Shown here: piece after piece, positions 17,932 to 27,326 of the stretch
Position numbering within the stretch: the first letter of the stretch is position 1
How the letters are laid out: each line of letters starts with the position of its first letter
Assembly: GCF_007725405.1 (NCBI RefSeq)
Contig: NZ_CP042163.1
Location: 62,001-126,000, forward strand
Origin: Shouchella miscanthi
GTDB lineage: Bacteria > Bacillota > Bacilli > Bacillales > Bacillaceae_D
Length of the DNA: 64,000 nt
Reading direction: 5' to 3'
Notes under the pieces: generated by a model
Database searches by the model: none
Told to the model about the DNA's origin: nothing
What the model saw: only the letters and a program-made list of their open reading frames with translations
Translations under genes and position numbers: made by a program

Positions 17932-19557
17932 ATGATTGATTTTTACGGCAAGAATATGGGTCAAAATTATGCAGGGAATCAAATTTTTGAGCAAGTATCC
18001 CTTCAATTAAATGCAGGGGAGCGCGTTGGATTAGTTGGTAGGAACGGAGAGGGAAAGTCTACACTAGCTAAGTTGATAGCTGGTATAGAAAAGCCTTCTG
18101 CTGGTGAAGTGGGTTGGCGCAAGGGATTAACAAAAGCGTTGTTAAATCAGACGCCTGACTATAAGGGGCTTTCTGTAAAGGATGTGTTAGAACTTCCTTT
18201 TTCTTCATTAAAGGAATTAGAAAAAAAGTTGAAAGGTATTGAAGTGAACTTGAGTAAGCCGCTAAGTCAGAAAGTGCTGTCCCAGTTGCTAAACGAATAC
18301 GCGGAATTACAAGAACGGTATAGCAATAATGGTGGATATGACTACCAATCTACTATACGTAAAGTGCTTACAGGTCTAGGGTTGCAACAGTACTTGGATC
18401 AACAATGGGAATGGTTAAGTGGTGGAGAACGATCAAAAGTAGAACTTGCTTGCTTGATCGTAAAGAAGCCTGACCTTATTATTCTTGACGAACCCACTAA
18501 TCATTTAGATCTTCTTGCTGTAGACTGGTTAATTCATTGGTTGAACCAATATGATGGCAGTCTTGTCGTCATATCTCACGACCGCTTTTTTCTGGACCAA
18601 GTGATAACAAAAGTATGGGAAATGGATCAAGGTACGGTGTATGACTATAAGGGCAATTACACTAGTTTTATCCACCAGAGAGAAGAGCGATTGCTTAAAG
18701 CATTCCAGCATTATGAAAATCAGCAAAAGAAAATCAAAAAAATGAAAGAAACAATCAAGCGTTTAAAAGAATGGGCAAACCAAGCAAATCCACCTAATGC
18801 AGGTATGCATAGACAAGCAAAGAGTATGGAAAAAGCATTGAATCGAATACAACTTATACAAAAGCCTGTTCATGGAAAGAAGGTAGATCTGACTTTTACC
18901 GAATCCCACCGCAGTGGTCGAGATGTGTTTCAATTTAAGGGTGTTTTCTTTGCTTATCGTGACAACGTTATTCTTAAAGAAGCTCACTTTCTTGCGCGAC
19001 ACCAAGAGCGAATTGCCATTACTGGACCAAATGGGGCAGGGAAATCGACAATTTTTGAACTATTGCGCGGGAAATATTCTCCGCAACAAGGGAATGTTAT
19101 GGAGGGAGCCAGTGTTTCGGTAGGCTATTTGTCACAACATATTCCTGAATTAGTTAATGAAAAGACAGTTCTAGAAGCATATCGAGAATATGCCGCTATT
19201 GATATTGGAGCAGCTCGTTCAAAGCTGGCACAGTTTTTATTTTATGGTACGGATGTGTATAAGAAAACAGAGGACTTAAGTGGAGGAGAACGAATGCGTT
19301 TGCGGTTGGCTCAACTAATGGAAGAATCCCATAATGTGCTGCTTTTAGATGAGCCTACAAATCACCTTGATATTGAATCGAGAGAAGTGTTAGAAGAAGC
19401 AATCGATCAATATGTTGGAACGGTTATAACGGTCTCCCACGATCGGTATTTTCTGAATAAGTATTTTCCTGTTACGTACTGGTTACAAGAAGGGGTATTA
19501 ACACGATATGAAGGATCCATTTCATATGCACAAGACGTTCGAGCTAGAATGTCATAA
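17932..19557 (+). CDS. ABC-F family ATPase, possible ribosome-protection protein
   Basis: A 541-residue soluble protein with two ABC cassettes and no membrane segments, which defines the ABC-F family. Cassette 1 has Walker A GRNGEGKST (a Glu at the position usually Ala or Ser), signature LSGGERSKVELA and Walker B LIILDEPTNHLD. Cassette 2 has GPNGAGKST, LSGGERMRLRLA and LLLDEPTNHLD. The charged helical interdomain linker (about residues 245-300, FQHYENQQKKIKKMKETIKRLKEW) would reach into the ribosomal E site and towards the peptidyl-transferase centre. It differs clearly from my recollection of B. subtilis VmlR. The attenuator-like leader suggests induction by translation-inhibiting antibiotics; resistance is inference and a housekeeping role remains possible. 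Confidence 0.8.
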   Translation: MIDFYGKNMGQNYAGNQIFEQVSLQLNAGERVGLVGRNGEGKSTLAKLIAGIEKPSAGEVGWRKGLTKALLNQTPDYKGLSVKDVLELPFSSLKELEKKLKGIEVNLSKPLSQKVLSQLLNEYAELQERYSNNGGYDYQSTIRKVLTGLGLQQYLDQQWEWLSGGERSKVELACLIVKKPDLIILDEPTNHLDLLAVDWLIHWLNQYDGSLVVISHDRFFLDQVITKVWEMDQGTVYDYKGNYTSFIHQREERLLKAFQHYENQQKKIKKMKETIKRLKEWANQANPPNAGMHRQAKSMEKALNRIQLIQKPVHGKKVDLTFTESHRSGRDVFQFKGVFFAYRDNVILKEAHFLARHQERIAITGPNGAGKSTIFELLRGKYSPQQGNVMEGASVSVGYLSQHIPELVNEKTVLEAYREYAAIDIGAARSKLAQFLFYGTDVYKKTEDLSGGERMRLRLAQLMEESHNVLLLDEPTNHLDIESREVLEEAIDQYVGTVITVSHDRYFLNKYFPVTYWLQEGVLTRYEGSISYAQDVRARMS

Positions 19558-19608
19558 TAACTGCTGGATCGATTGATTTACCGTTTTGAAAAGCACGAGC
19601 GAAAAAAG

Positions 19609-19672
19609 AAAAAAGTGCTTTCGACGAAACTGCTGTGGAAACAACAGCTAACCTGTCGTTAGCACTTTTTTT
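19609..19672. terminator. Convergent terminator after the ABC-F gene
   Basis: AAAAAAGTGCT (19609-19619) pairs with AGCACTTTTTT (19661-19671), with further pairing inside (CGACGA/TCGT, GCTGT/ACAGC). The A-run and T-run allow use on both strands, which suits the convergent gene that follows. Confidence 0.75.
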
Positions 19673-19692
19673 AGGGTGGTTGCATAACCGTG

Positions 19693-20355
19693 TCAACGAT
19701 CTACTTCTTCATCATCATCGATGTCGGTTAAACTAGCTACTTTCCCATCATCAACTCGTACCTCTAAAAGTTGGTCATCTTTTTTTAGGGCAAAGATTCC
19801 ACTATTAAAATCGGTTTGTAAATGTTTGAAGAAAATACCTTCATATGTTTGTCCGTCTAAGTCATCAAAATGAAGGTCAAAGGTGCCTTCTTCATCTTCT
19901 ACTAAGTATGCATGAACACCGCGTTCAAAATTCCAGTCCTCTGTTTCCTCAGCACGCTCTTTCGGAACGACATGAAGATCAGCAAATGGGGCTTCTTCTA
20001 ATAATTCGTGCACGATTGATCCACCAAGTAACTTCGCCCAAATGCTTTCGATAAACTGGCCAATTACAATTTGCGACGCGTGCAATTCTTTTGCTTTCGT
20101 TGTAATGACTTTTGTAATATCGTGATAATGTGATTTTTCTACAATAAGAGTAGCGTTAAATGTACCAGCTAATTCACGAAATAATGTCATATCCACTTCT
20201 TTATCATTTTTAAATTCTTCATCAGGTAAAGAATCAAAAACAAGTATAGTTAAAGGGGCGTTTAACTGCTTAGCTAGTCCAGCACCTCGAGTAATGAGCT
20301 TTTTTCCATTGTGTCCATAATTTACGCAAACGAGTATGTTTTCTTTTATTGACAT
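19693..20355 (-). CDS. Universal stress protein-like (KdpD USP-like) protein
   Basis: A 220-residue soluble protein. Residues 5-140 match the universal-stress-protein alpha/beta fold as found in the sensor domain of KdpD: ILVCVNYGHNGKKLITRGAGLAKQLNAPLTILVF, and KAKELHASQIVIGQFIESIWAKLLGGSIVHELLEEAPFADLHVVP. The C-terminal acidic segment (about 145-220, ending DIDDDEEVDR) is an extension not typical of USPs and may be a separate small domain. There is no kinase domain, so it is a stand-alone sensor or binding protein, possibly for nucleotides. The start is preceded by GGAAGGAG. It is transcribed towards the ABC-F gene and divergently from tatD. Confidence 0.72.
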   Translation of the reverse strand: MSIKENILVCVNYGHNGKKLITRGAGLAKQLNAPLTILVFDSLPDEEFKNDKEVDMTLFRELAGTFNATLIVEKSHYHDITKVITTKAKELHASQIVIGQFIESIWAKLLGGSIVHELLEEAPFADLHVVPKERAEETEDWNFERGVHAYLVEDEEGTFDLHFDDLDGQTYEGIFFKHLQTDFNSGIFALKKDDQLLEVRVDDGKVASLTDIDDDEEVDR

Positions 20356-20445
20356 GTATATACACTCCTTCCATCACTAAGCGATATTATTCCCTGATTT
20401 ACAAGGGTTAAACGCGTTTTAAGCTCTCTAAAACAGACCCCGAAT

Positions 20446-20474
20446 TTGAAATGCTTATCCATTTTATTTAAAAT
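20446..20474 (+). promoter_or_regulatory. Sigma-A promoter of tatD
   Basis: TTGAAA (20446-20451), a 17-nt spacer and TAAAAT (20469-20474), located 22 nt before the tatD start codon. Confidence 0.6.
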
Positions 20475-20496
20475 GCGTACAGAGAGGTGAAAAATC

Positions 20497-21270
20497 ATGT
20501 TGATTGATACACATGTACATTTAAATGCAGATCAGTTTGAGGATGACGTAAACGAAACGATTTTGCGAGCAAGAGAAGCTGGCGTTAAGGAAATGGTTGT
20601 AGTCGGTTTCGATGAGAAAACCATTAATCGAGCAATGGAACTAATTGAAAAAGATGATCATATATATGCGGCTATTGGCTGGCACCCAGTGGATGCAGTT
20701 GATATGACAGATGATCATTTAAGTTGGATTGAAGAACTCTCAAAGCATCCAAAAGTAGTCGCACTCGGCGAAATGGGCTTGGATTATTATTGGGATAAAT
20801 CGCCAAAAGAGGTGCAAAAAGACGTTTTTCGAAAGCAAATCGCTCTGGCAAAAAAAGTGAAGCTTCCGATTATCATTCATAATAGAGATGCGGATCAAGA
20901 CGTTGTGGATTTATTAGAAGAGGAGCAGGCAAAAGAAGTGGGTGGCGTCATGCATTGTTTCGGAGGAAGTGTTGAAACTGCTGAACGTTGTATAAAGAAT
21001 AACTTTTATATTGGCTTAGGAGGACCAGTTACGTTTAAGAATGCAAAGCGGCCAAAAGAAGTGGCTAAGCAAATTCCATTGAATCGATTAGTAGTGGAAA
21101 CAGATGCACCGTTTCTCGCGCCTCATCCGTACCGTGGAAAGCGAAATGAGCCTGCTTATGTGAAACGAGTAGCAGAGGATATCGCTGATATACGTGAAAT
21201 GTCATTTGAGGAATTGTGTCAAAAAACAACTGAAAATGCAAAGAAATTATTTGGATTAAATGAACAATAG
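20497..21270 (+). CDS. tatD: TatD-family metal-dependent DNase
   Basis: A 257-residue TIM-barrel hydrolase, the counterpart of B. subtilis YabD. Metal-ligand motifs are visible: DTHVHLN at the start, GEMGLDYYW (metal-bridging Glu), PIIIHNRDADQDVVDLL, MHCFGG and VVETDAPFLAPHP. TatD proteins are 3'-5' exonucleases or deoxyribonucleases acting in the cytosol. The length is normal for the family. The start follows GAGAGGTG. In B. subtilis it directly follows metG; here that link is broken by the accessory block. Confidence 0.93.
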   Translation: MLIDTHVHLNADQFEDDVNETILRAREAGVKEMVVVGFDEKTINRAMELIEKDDHIYAAIGWHPVDAVDMTDDHLSWIEELSKHPKVVALGEMGLDYYWDKSPKEVQKDVFRKQIALAKKVKLPIIIHNRDADQDVVDLLEEEQAKEVGGVMHCFGGSVETAERCIKNNFYIGLGGPVTFKNAKRPKEVAKQIPLNRLVVETDAPFLAPHPYRGKRNEPAYVKRVAEDIADIREMSFEELCQKTTENAKKLFGLNEQ

Positions 21271-21342
21271 AAAACAAATAATGCAGGGATAATGCAGAAA
21301 AATGTCAAAGATTACTGGAATATTACGTTTATGTAACGTCTG

Positions 21343-21371
21343 TTGACAGTGTACAGGTTGGTCTTTATAAT
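21343..21371 (+). promoter_or_regulatory. Strong sigma-A promoter of yabE
   Basis: TTGACA (21343-21348), a 17-nt spacer and TATAAT (21366-21371), both perfect consensus hexamers. Confidence 0.85.
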
Positions 21372-21395
21372 TCAGTCCTTGAGGAGGGACTGAAA

Positions 21396-22697
21396 ATGGA
21401 CCAATTGTCAAAACACGTTGATTTAACAAATAATCGACTTCCATTACAAACAAAAACGTTTCTCGTAGTTGGCCTATTTATTGCTCTTATTTTATTTTTT
21501 ACTGGCTTATACGAATGGAACAAAAAATCCGTTATTATTAACGTAAACGGGGAAGAGTCGGTTATAACAACGCATGCACAATCAATAGAAGAACTACTTT
21601 TTAGTTTAGACATAGACGTAACCGAGCATGATCTGGTCGTACCACATCTTGAGACAGAATTATCTGATGACATGAACATTCTTTACAAGCAAGCGCATAT
21701 GGTCACTTTAGAAGTGAACGATGAACAAGTTCAAGTGCCGACTACGGTGGACACCATCTATGATTTTATACAGGAACAAGGATATGATTATCGCTCAGAA
21801 GACCAATTAGTACCTCATGGTGAATCAGCTATTGAAGACGGTTTGACTATTACATATAAACCTTCAGTTGAGCTTCATTTTGCATATGATGGAACGGAAG
21901 ATACATACTGGAGTGCATCAGCGACTGTCGCTGACTTTTTGAAAGAAGCAAATGTGGAACTAGGTGAAGAAGACCGAGTAGAACCAAGTCTTAATGAAAT
22001 CCTTGAAGAGGGCTTATCCATACAGCTAATTAGAGTTGAAAAAGTCACCGATGTCATTGAGGAGTCAACGGCGTACGAGACAATTCGTGAAAATGACGAC
22101 ACACTTAAAACAGGTGTAGAGCGAGTTGTTGAACAAGGCGAGCGCGGAAAACAAGAGCTTCATTATGAGATTACGTATGAAAATGGCGAAGAAATTAGCC
22201 GCAAGTTAATTGATACAAAAATGGTAGCAGAGCCAAAAGAGCGAATTATTGCTGTAGGAACAAAAGAAGAAGAGGCGAAACAGTTTGTTGCGGAAACAAA
22301 AACAGCTAACGCTACCGTTAGTCAGCCGACAAAAACGAGCACGTCAAGTTCTTCAAATGAAACCAATAAACCAAAAGAACCTAGTCAACCAAAAGAAATG
22401 AATCAGGCAAAAACGATTCAAATGACAGCAACGGCTTATTCAGCTGAATGTAATGGCTGTAGCGGGATTACGGCAACAGGCATTAATCTTTTAAGTGACC
22501 GCAATATGAAAGTTGTAGCGGTTGATCCAAGTGTAATTCCATTAGGGTCTAGAGTTCATGTAGAAGGTTATGGAGAAGCGATTGCTGGGGATACTGGTGG
22601 TGCAATTACTGGAAACAAAATTGATCTCCATGTTCCGACAAGTAGTGAAGCAATGAGTTACGGACGTAAGACAGTCAATGTAACCATCCTTGATTAA
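21396..22697 (+). CDS. yabE: YabE-like cell-wall protein (DUF348 repeats, G5, 3D domain)
   Basis: A 433-residue protein with an N-terminal membrane anchor (residues 24-41, FLVVGLFIALILFFTGLY). Ubiquitin-like DUF348 repeats follow (about 46-85, 102-140, 160-200; e.g. VEDGLTITYKPSVEL-like segments), then a G5 domain (about 205-285), a Ser/Thr/Pro/Lys-rich linker (about 300-340) and a C-terminal 3D domain (about 343-433, TATAYSAECNGCSGITATG, VAVDPSVIPLGSRVHVEGYG, AIAGDTGGAITGNKIDLHV) with the three conserved Asp residues. It resembles resuscitation-promoting factor-type peptidoglycan-active proteins; the 3D domain is thought to be a lytic-transglycosylase-like fold. It acts outside the membrane. 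It is expressed alone from a consensus promoter and followed by a strong terminator. Confidence 0.9.
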   Translation: MDQLSKHVDLTNNRLPLQTKTFLVVGLFIALILFFTGLYEWNKKSVIINVNGEESVITTHAQSIEELLFSLDIDVTEHDLVVPHLETELSDDMNILYKQAHMVTLEVNDEQVQVPTTVDTIYDFIQEQGYDYRSEDQLVPHGESAIEDGLTITYKPSVELHFAYDGTEDTYWSASATVADFLKEANVELGEEDRVEPSLNEILEEGLSIQLIRVEKVTDVIEESTAYETIRENDDTLKTGVERVVEQGERGKQELHYEITYENGEEISRKLIDTKMVAEPKERIIAVGTKEEEAKQFVAETKTANATVSQPTKTSTSSSSNETNKPKEPSQPKEMNQAKTIQMTATAYSAECNGCSGITATGINLLSDRNMKVVAVDPSVIPLGSRVHVEGYGEAIAGDTGGAITGNKIDLHVPTSSEAMSYGRKTVNVTILD

Positions 22698-22705
22698 ACC
22701 ATGAA

Positions 22706-22738
22706 AAGAAGCGAACGCTAGTCGCTTCTTTTTTTTTT
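22706..22738 (+). terminator. Terminator of yabE
   Basis: AAGAAGCGA (22706-22714) pairs with TCGCTTCTT (22722-22730), followed by a long T-run. Confidence 0.9.
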
Positions 22739-22792
22739 GGTATAAAACAGCTAAAATAAAAGGAGTATATGTGATACATGAAAGAGGAAAAA

Positions 22793-24237
<1,445 letters not shown>

Positions 24238-24292
24238 AACGAGTCACAGCCCCCTATATACTCACATAGGCTAGACGAGAGGGGGCAACGTG

Positions 24293-25174
24293 ATGACAGT
24301 GAAAACGGGTGATATAGTTGGTCGTCTCTCTTATAAATGTGATCTTTTATTTCGAGTATTGACCATTTCGAATGATGTAGTAACCCTTGTAGGGGAAGAA
24401 ATGCGCTTACTTGCCGATGCGCCAATGGATGATTTAAAAGTGATGACGTTGAAGGAACGAGAAGAGGATAAAAATAAAGTGAAAGAGCAAGAAGAAGCCT
24501 CTTATCGTTTATTTCGTCAGGACGCAAAGCTCATGAAACGCAGACAAGATTATCAAACACATGCTGGTTATGAAGAAACATCACATTTCTTTGAGTTAAG
24601 AGGAAGAGTGTTACACCTCGATGGTGATGCGAACTATTTAAATCGATGTACAGATATTTACAATAAATTAGGAGTTCCTGTTTACGGTGTTCATCTTGCG
24701 GAAAAAGAGATGCCGTCCCAATTAGCTTCTTTATTAAAAATGGTGCAACCAGATATTTTAGTGGTCACAGGTCATGATGCGTATTCAAAAGCAAAAGGAA
24801 ATCGAAATGACCTAAAGGCTTATCGTCACACAAAGTATTTCGCTGAATGTGTGCGTATTGCCCGTAATCATACAAAAGACCTCGATCGTTTACTAATCTT
24901 TGCCGGCGCGTGTCAGTCTCATTTTGAAACGTTAATACGAGCTGGAGCGAATTTTGCGTCTTCACCGGATCGTGTCAATATCCACGCCTTAGACCCTGTA
25001 TATATAGCTTCTAAATTAAGTCGAACATCATTTTCTGATACGGTTAATTTATGGGATATTATTCGAAATACCATTACCGGCCAAAAAGGTCTTGGTGGAA
25101 TTGAAACGAAAGGTAGCATGAGACTCGGATTACCATACAAAGAAGAATACGAAGATGAAATAGATCCTTCTTAG
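24293..25174 (+). CDS. yabG: Sporulation-specific protease YabG
   Basis: A 293-residue protein that matches B. subtilis YabG along its length: VKTGDIVGRLSYKCDLLFRV at the start, GRVLHLDGDANYLNRC, KLGVPVYGVHLAEKEMPSQL, PDILVVTGHDAYSKAKGN, LLIFAGACQSHFETLIRAGANFASSP and GLGGIETKGSMRLGLPYK. YabG is a cysteine-type spore-coat protease that trims coat proteins such as SpoIVA and acts late in the mother cell. The conserved CQSHFE is the likely catalytic region. ATG 24293 was chosen over GTG 24290 for its spacing from the G-rich ribosome site. That site (AGGGGGC, 24280-24286) is exactly complementary to GCCCCCT at 24249-24255. Confidence 0.93.
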   Translation: MTVKTGDIVGRLSYKCDLLFRVLTISNDVVTLVGEEMRLLADAPMDDLKVMTLKEREEDKNKVKEQEEASYRLFRQDAKLMKRRQDYQTHAGYEETSHFFELRGRVLHLDGDANYLNRCTDIYNKLGVPVYGVHLAEKEMPSQLASLLKMVQPDILVVTGHDAYSKAKGNRNDLKAYRHTKYFAECVRIARNHTKDLDRLLIFAGACQSHFETLIRAGANFASSPDRVNIHALDPVYIASKLSRTSFSDTVNLWDIIRNTITGQKGLGGIETKGSMRLGLPYKEEYEDEIDPS

Positions 25175-25454
25175 CTACTGGATGAACCGGCAGGAACTTG
25201 AGGAATAACAACATGAATGACGGGCGCTTCGATTATGAGCAACGTCAAAGCTCTTTTGAAAGCATGTCCGTCATCTTCTTACGCTATTGTTATTCTTTTT
25301 CCATGCGCGGCTTTAACGGATTTATTTACTGATGAAAGGCATGCCAAATTATCAATGGGTATATTTTTTTAAAAAAATTAATGAAAAGATGTCAATTTCT
25401 AATAAAATTGGACAAAAAACATATACTATCTACAACATATTACAATATTAGTCA
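25175..25454. other. Gene-free stretch between yabG and the veg promoters
   Basis: About 280 nt in which I see no conserved gene. One 40-codon ATG ORF (25213-25335) has a weak ribosome site and no recognisable family. The 3' half is very AT-rich (25366-25450), as is usual upstream of a strong promoter. Confidence 0.5.
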
Positions 25455-25483
25455 TTGACACAAGCATGGAACGTTGTTAAAAT
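25455..25483 (+). promoter_or_regulatory. veg upstream sigma-A promoter
   Basis: TTGACA (25455-25460), a 17-nt spacer and TAAAAT (25478-25483); the first of two tandem promoters. Confidence 0.7.
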
Positions 25484-25491
25484 TATTTATT

Positions 25492-25520
25492 TTGACTTTC
25501 AAACCATTCCTTGGTATAAT
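25492..25520 (+). promoter_or_regulatory. veg downstream sigma-A promoter
   Basis: TTGACT (25492-25497), a 17-nt spacer and TATAAT (25515-25520), 25 nt before the veg start. B. subtilis veg is known for a very strong vegetative promoter. Confidence 0.8.
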
Positions 25521-25545
25521 GTCTATAGTGAGGTGGTTGTGGAAA

Positions 25546-25809
25546 ATGGCAAAGACGTTAATTGACATTAAGCGAGCACTAGATAGTAACATTGGAAAGA
25601 AAATAACAATTAAAGCAAATGGAGGACGTAAAAAATCGTCTGAACAGTCAGGTATGATTGAAGAGACGTATCCGTCTGTATTTATTGTTAAGCTAGATGA
25701 AGATCAAAATTCTGTTGAGCGTGTTTCTTATAGTTATGCAGATGTTTTAACGGAAACTGTACAATTACTATTACCAGGTGACAGCGGTAAGCCCGCAACG
25801 CTCATCTAA
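25546..25809 (+). CDS. veg: Veg protein (biofilm-related, highly expressed small protein)
   Basis: An 87-residue protein beginning [18 protein letters not shown] and containing [29 protein letters not shown] and [16 protein letters not shown], a near full-length match to B. subtilis Veg. Veg promotes biofilm matrix gene expression, reportedly by antagonising SinR. ATG 25546 is chosen because homologues start MAKTL and GAGGTGG lies 9 nt upstream; an upstream in-frame extension would run through the promoter and is not real. It is monocistronic between tandem promoters and a strong terminator. Confidence 0.95.
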   Translation: MAKTLIDIKRALDSNIGKKITIKANGGRKKSSEQSGMIEETYPSVFIVKLDEDQNSVERVSYSYADVLTETVQLLLPGDSGKPATLI

Positions 25810-25815
25810 GAAACG

Positions 25816-25852
25816 AGACTTTCTTTCCAAAAAAAAGAAAGTCTTTTTTTTT
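25816..25852 (+). terminator. Terminator of veg
   Basis: AGACTTTCTTT (25816-25826) pairs perfectly with AAAGAAAGTCT (25834-25844), followed by T residues. Confidence 0.92.
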
Positions 25853-25907
25853 GGATTTGTGCACACTATAAACGCAGTTAATAATCAAGCAAAGGGGCGG
25901 TTTTATC

Positions 25908-26084
25908 ATGAGCAGAAGACGAGGCGTTATGTCCGATCGCTTAAAGGAAGAAATTGCAAAAGAGCTTGGCTTTTATGACACTGTAGAAAAAGAAGGTTGG
26001 GGCGGCATTAAAGCAAAGGATGCCGGCAACATGGTAAAGCGAGCAATTGAGCTGGCTGAACAAAACCTTCATGCACGAAAATAA
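25908..26084 (+). CDS. sspF: Small acid-soluble spore protein SspF (alpha/beta-type)
   Basis: A 58-residue protein starting [20 protein letters not shown] and containing [31 protein letters not shown], which matches the alpha/beta-type SASP pattern including the GPR-protease-like [10 protein letters not shown] segment. It binds and protects forespore DNA. A G-rich ribosome site (AAAGGGGCGG) lies upstream. The position between veg and ispE is the same as in B. subtilis. Confidence 0.93.
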   Translation: MSRRRGVMSDRLKEEIAKELGFYDTVEKEGWGGIKAKDAGNMVKRAIELAEQNLHARK

Positions 26085-26094
26085 TTACTGTGGT

Positions 26095-26135
26095 CTATGG
26101 TTCAGTGGTATTCCCACTGAATCGTAGATTTTTTG
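26095..26135 (+). terminator. Terminator of sspF
   Basis: TTCAGTGG (26101-26108) pairs with CCACTGAA (26114-26121), with an outer CTA/TAG extension through wobble pairs, followed by a T-run. Confidence 0.85.
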
Positions 26136-26197
26136 TTTAAACAATCTCTATTTGGGAATAGTAATACTACTAACCTATTAAATTGGAGATGATGAAA

Positions 26198-26281
26198 ATG
26201 AGTTTACAAGAATATATTACCGAAATTAACAATATGTTGGAAGAAGCGAAGACACCTGTACATAATGAGAATAACGAGTAA
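26198..26281 (+). CDS. 27-residue peptide gene between sspF and ispE
   Basis: A 27-codon ORF (MSLQEYITEINNMLEEA at the start) with a ribosome site (GGAGATGATG, 26185-26194) and its own terminator directly after the stop. The peptide is acidic and looks like one amphipathic helix followed by a polar tail. It is bounded by terminators on both sides, so it is a separate short transcript. I do not recognise it, and B. subtilis has no gene at this point that I recall. A sporulation role is suggested only by its neighbours. It could be a small structural or regulatory peptide. Confidence 0.6.
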   Translation: MSLQEYITEINNMLEEAKTPVHNENNE

Positions 26282-26283
26282 AT

Positions 26284-26312
26284 CACCCTTTTTTCACTAA
26301 GGGTGTTTTTTT
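26284..26312 (+). terminator. Terminator of the 27-residue peptide gene
   Basis: CACCCTT (26284-26290) pairs with AAGGGTG (26299-26305), followed by seven T. Confidence 0.85.
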
Positions 26313-26401
26313 ATGATGCATCGAACAGGAGAAAAGGTGGTATGTTCGATTCACAAGTGATAAAATAACCTCAGCATTATGCATGTATAGAAGGTGAGAA
26401 A

Positions 26402-27295
26402 GTGAAGGTTTCCATTAAGGCACCGGCAAAGATTAATTTGTCATTAGATGTATTAAGAAAGCGTAACGATGGTTATCATGAAGTAAAAATGATTATGACC
26501 ATGGTTGATTTAGCGGACCGAATTGATTTAACAAGTTGTGACTCTGGAAAAATAACGGTGGATGTTTCAGAGGGTTTTGTTCCAAATGACGAACGGAACT
26601 TTGCTTACCAAGCGGCCGCTTTGTTAAAGAAGAAATACAAGGTATCAGCAGGTGTTCATATTTATATTACAAAGCGTATACCTGTAGCTGCAGGACTTGC
26701 AGGCGGAAGTAGCGATGCAGCAGCAACGTTGAAAGGGTTAAATCAGCTATGGGAGCTTGGTTTGACGCTGGATCAACTAGCTGAATTAGGTGCTGAAATT
26801 GGCTCTGATGTTTCTTTTTGTGTGTATGGCGGAACTGCGCTTGCCACAGGTAGAGGTGAAATCATTGAATCCATTCCATCTCCACCACCGTTATGGGTCA
26901 TCCTTGCTAAGCCACCAATTGGTGTTTCAACTAAGGAAATCTACGGTAATGTAAAGCTTCATCGGGCTAAGCATGCGGATACTGAAGCGATGCTTACAGC
27001 GCTTGAGAATCAAGATACAGACGGCATTTTCGCCCATCTTCATAATACGTTAGAAGATGTGACACTCGAATTGTATCCAGAAGTAAAGCATTTAAAGGAC
27101 CAGATGAAACGATTTGGTGCAGATGCTGTGTTAATGAGTGGAAGTGGGCCAACTGTTTTTGGTTTAGTGAAAACAGAATCAAGAGTGAATCGAATTTATA
27201 ACGGATTAAGAGGTTTTTGCGAAGAAGTTCACGCTGTTCGATTAATTCGTACAAGCAATACTTGTCCAAAACCGGATGAAAGTGATATCTTATAA
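26402..27295 (+). CDS. ispE: 4-diphosphocytidyl-2-C-methyl-D-erythritol kinase
   Basis: A 297-residue GHMP-family kinase of the MEP isoprenoid pathway; it phosphorylates CDP-methylerythritol in the cytosol. Motifs: [26 protein letters not shown] at the N terminus, the ATP-binding [40 protein letters not shown], and the C-terminal [13 protein letters not shown]. It starts at GTG behind AAGGTGAG. Isoprenoid supply feeds undecaprenyl phosphate and quinone synthesis. The gene order ispE-purR-ridA is conserved with B. subtilis. Confidence 0.95.
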   Translation: MKVSIKAPAKINLSLDVLRKRNDGYHEVKMIMTMVDLADRIDLTSCDSGKITVDVSEGFVPNDERNFAYQAAALLKKKYKVSAGVHIYITKRIPVAAGLAGGSSDAAATLKGLNQLWELGLTLDQLAELGAEIGSDVSFCVYGGTALATGRGEIIESIPSPPPLWVILAKPPIGVSTKEIYGNVKLHRAKHADTEAMLTALENQDTDGIFAHLHNTLEDVTLELYPEVKHLKDQMKRFGADAVLMSGSGPTVFGLVKTESRVNRIYNGLRGFCEEVHAVRLIRTSNTCPKPDESDIL

Positions 27296-27299
27296 GTAT

Positions 27300-27312
27300 A
27301 TAATTCGGTTAT
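27300..27312 (-). promoter_or_regulatory. Candidate PurBox upstream of purR
   Basis: On the minus strand the 13 bases read ATAACCGAATTAT, matching AWWWCCGAACWWT at 12 of 13 positions. A poorer direct copy lies at 27268-27280. PurR autoregulation is known in B. subtilis; the pair spacing here (19 nt) is a little longer than usual. Confidence 0.35.
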
Positions 27313-27326
27313 GGCTCGGAGGGATT

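Noticed and set aside
691-19557. Mobile element carrying the sugar locus and the ABC-F gene
   Set aside because: No transposase, integrase, tRNA-end repeat or obvious flanking inverted repeats were seen. It may be an old insertion, but nothing in the sequence shows the mechanism.
17932-19557. Naming the ABC-F protein VmlR, Lsa or Msr
   Set aside because: The linker and N terminus differ from VmlR as I remember it, and I cannot place it in a subgroup without a tree.
25213-25335. 40-codon ORF between yabG and veg
   Set aside because: Weak ribosome site, no recognisable family, no terminator behind it, and veg has its own promoters. Likely chance.
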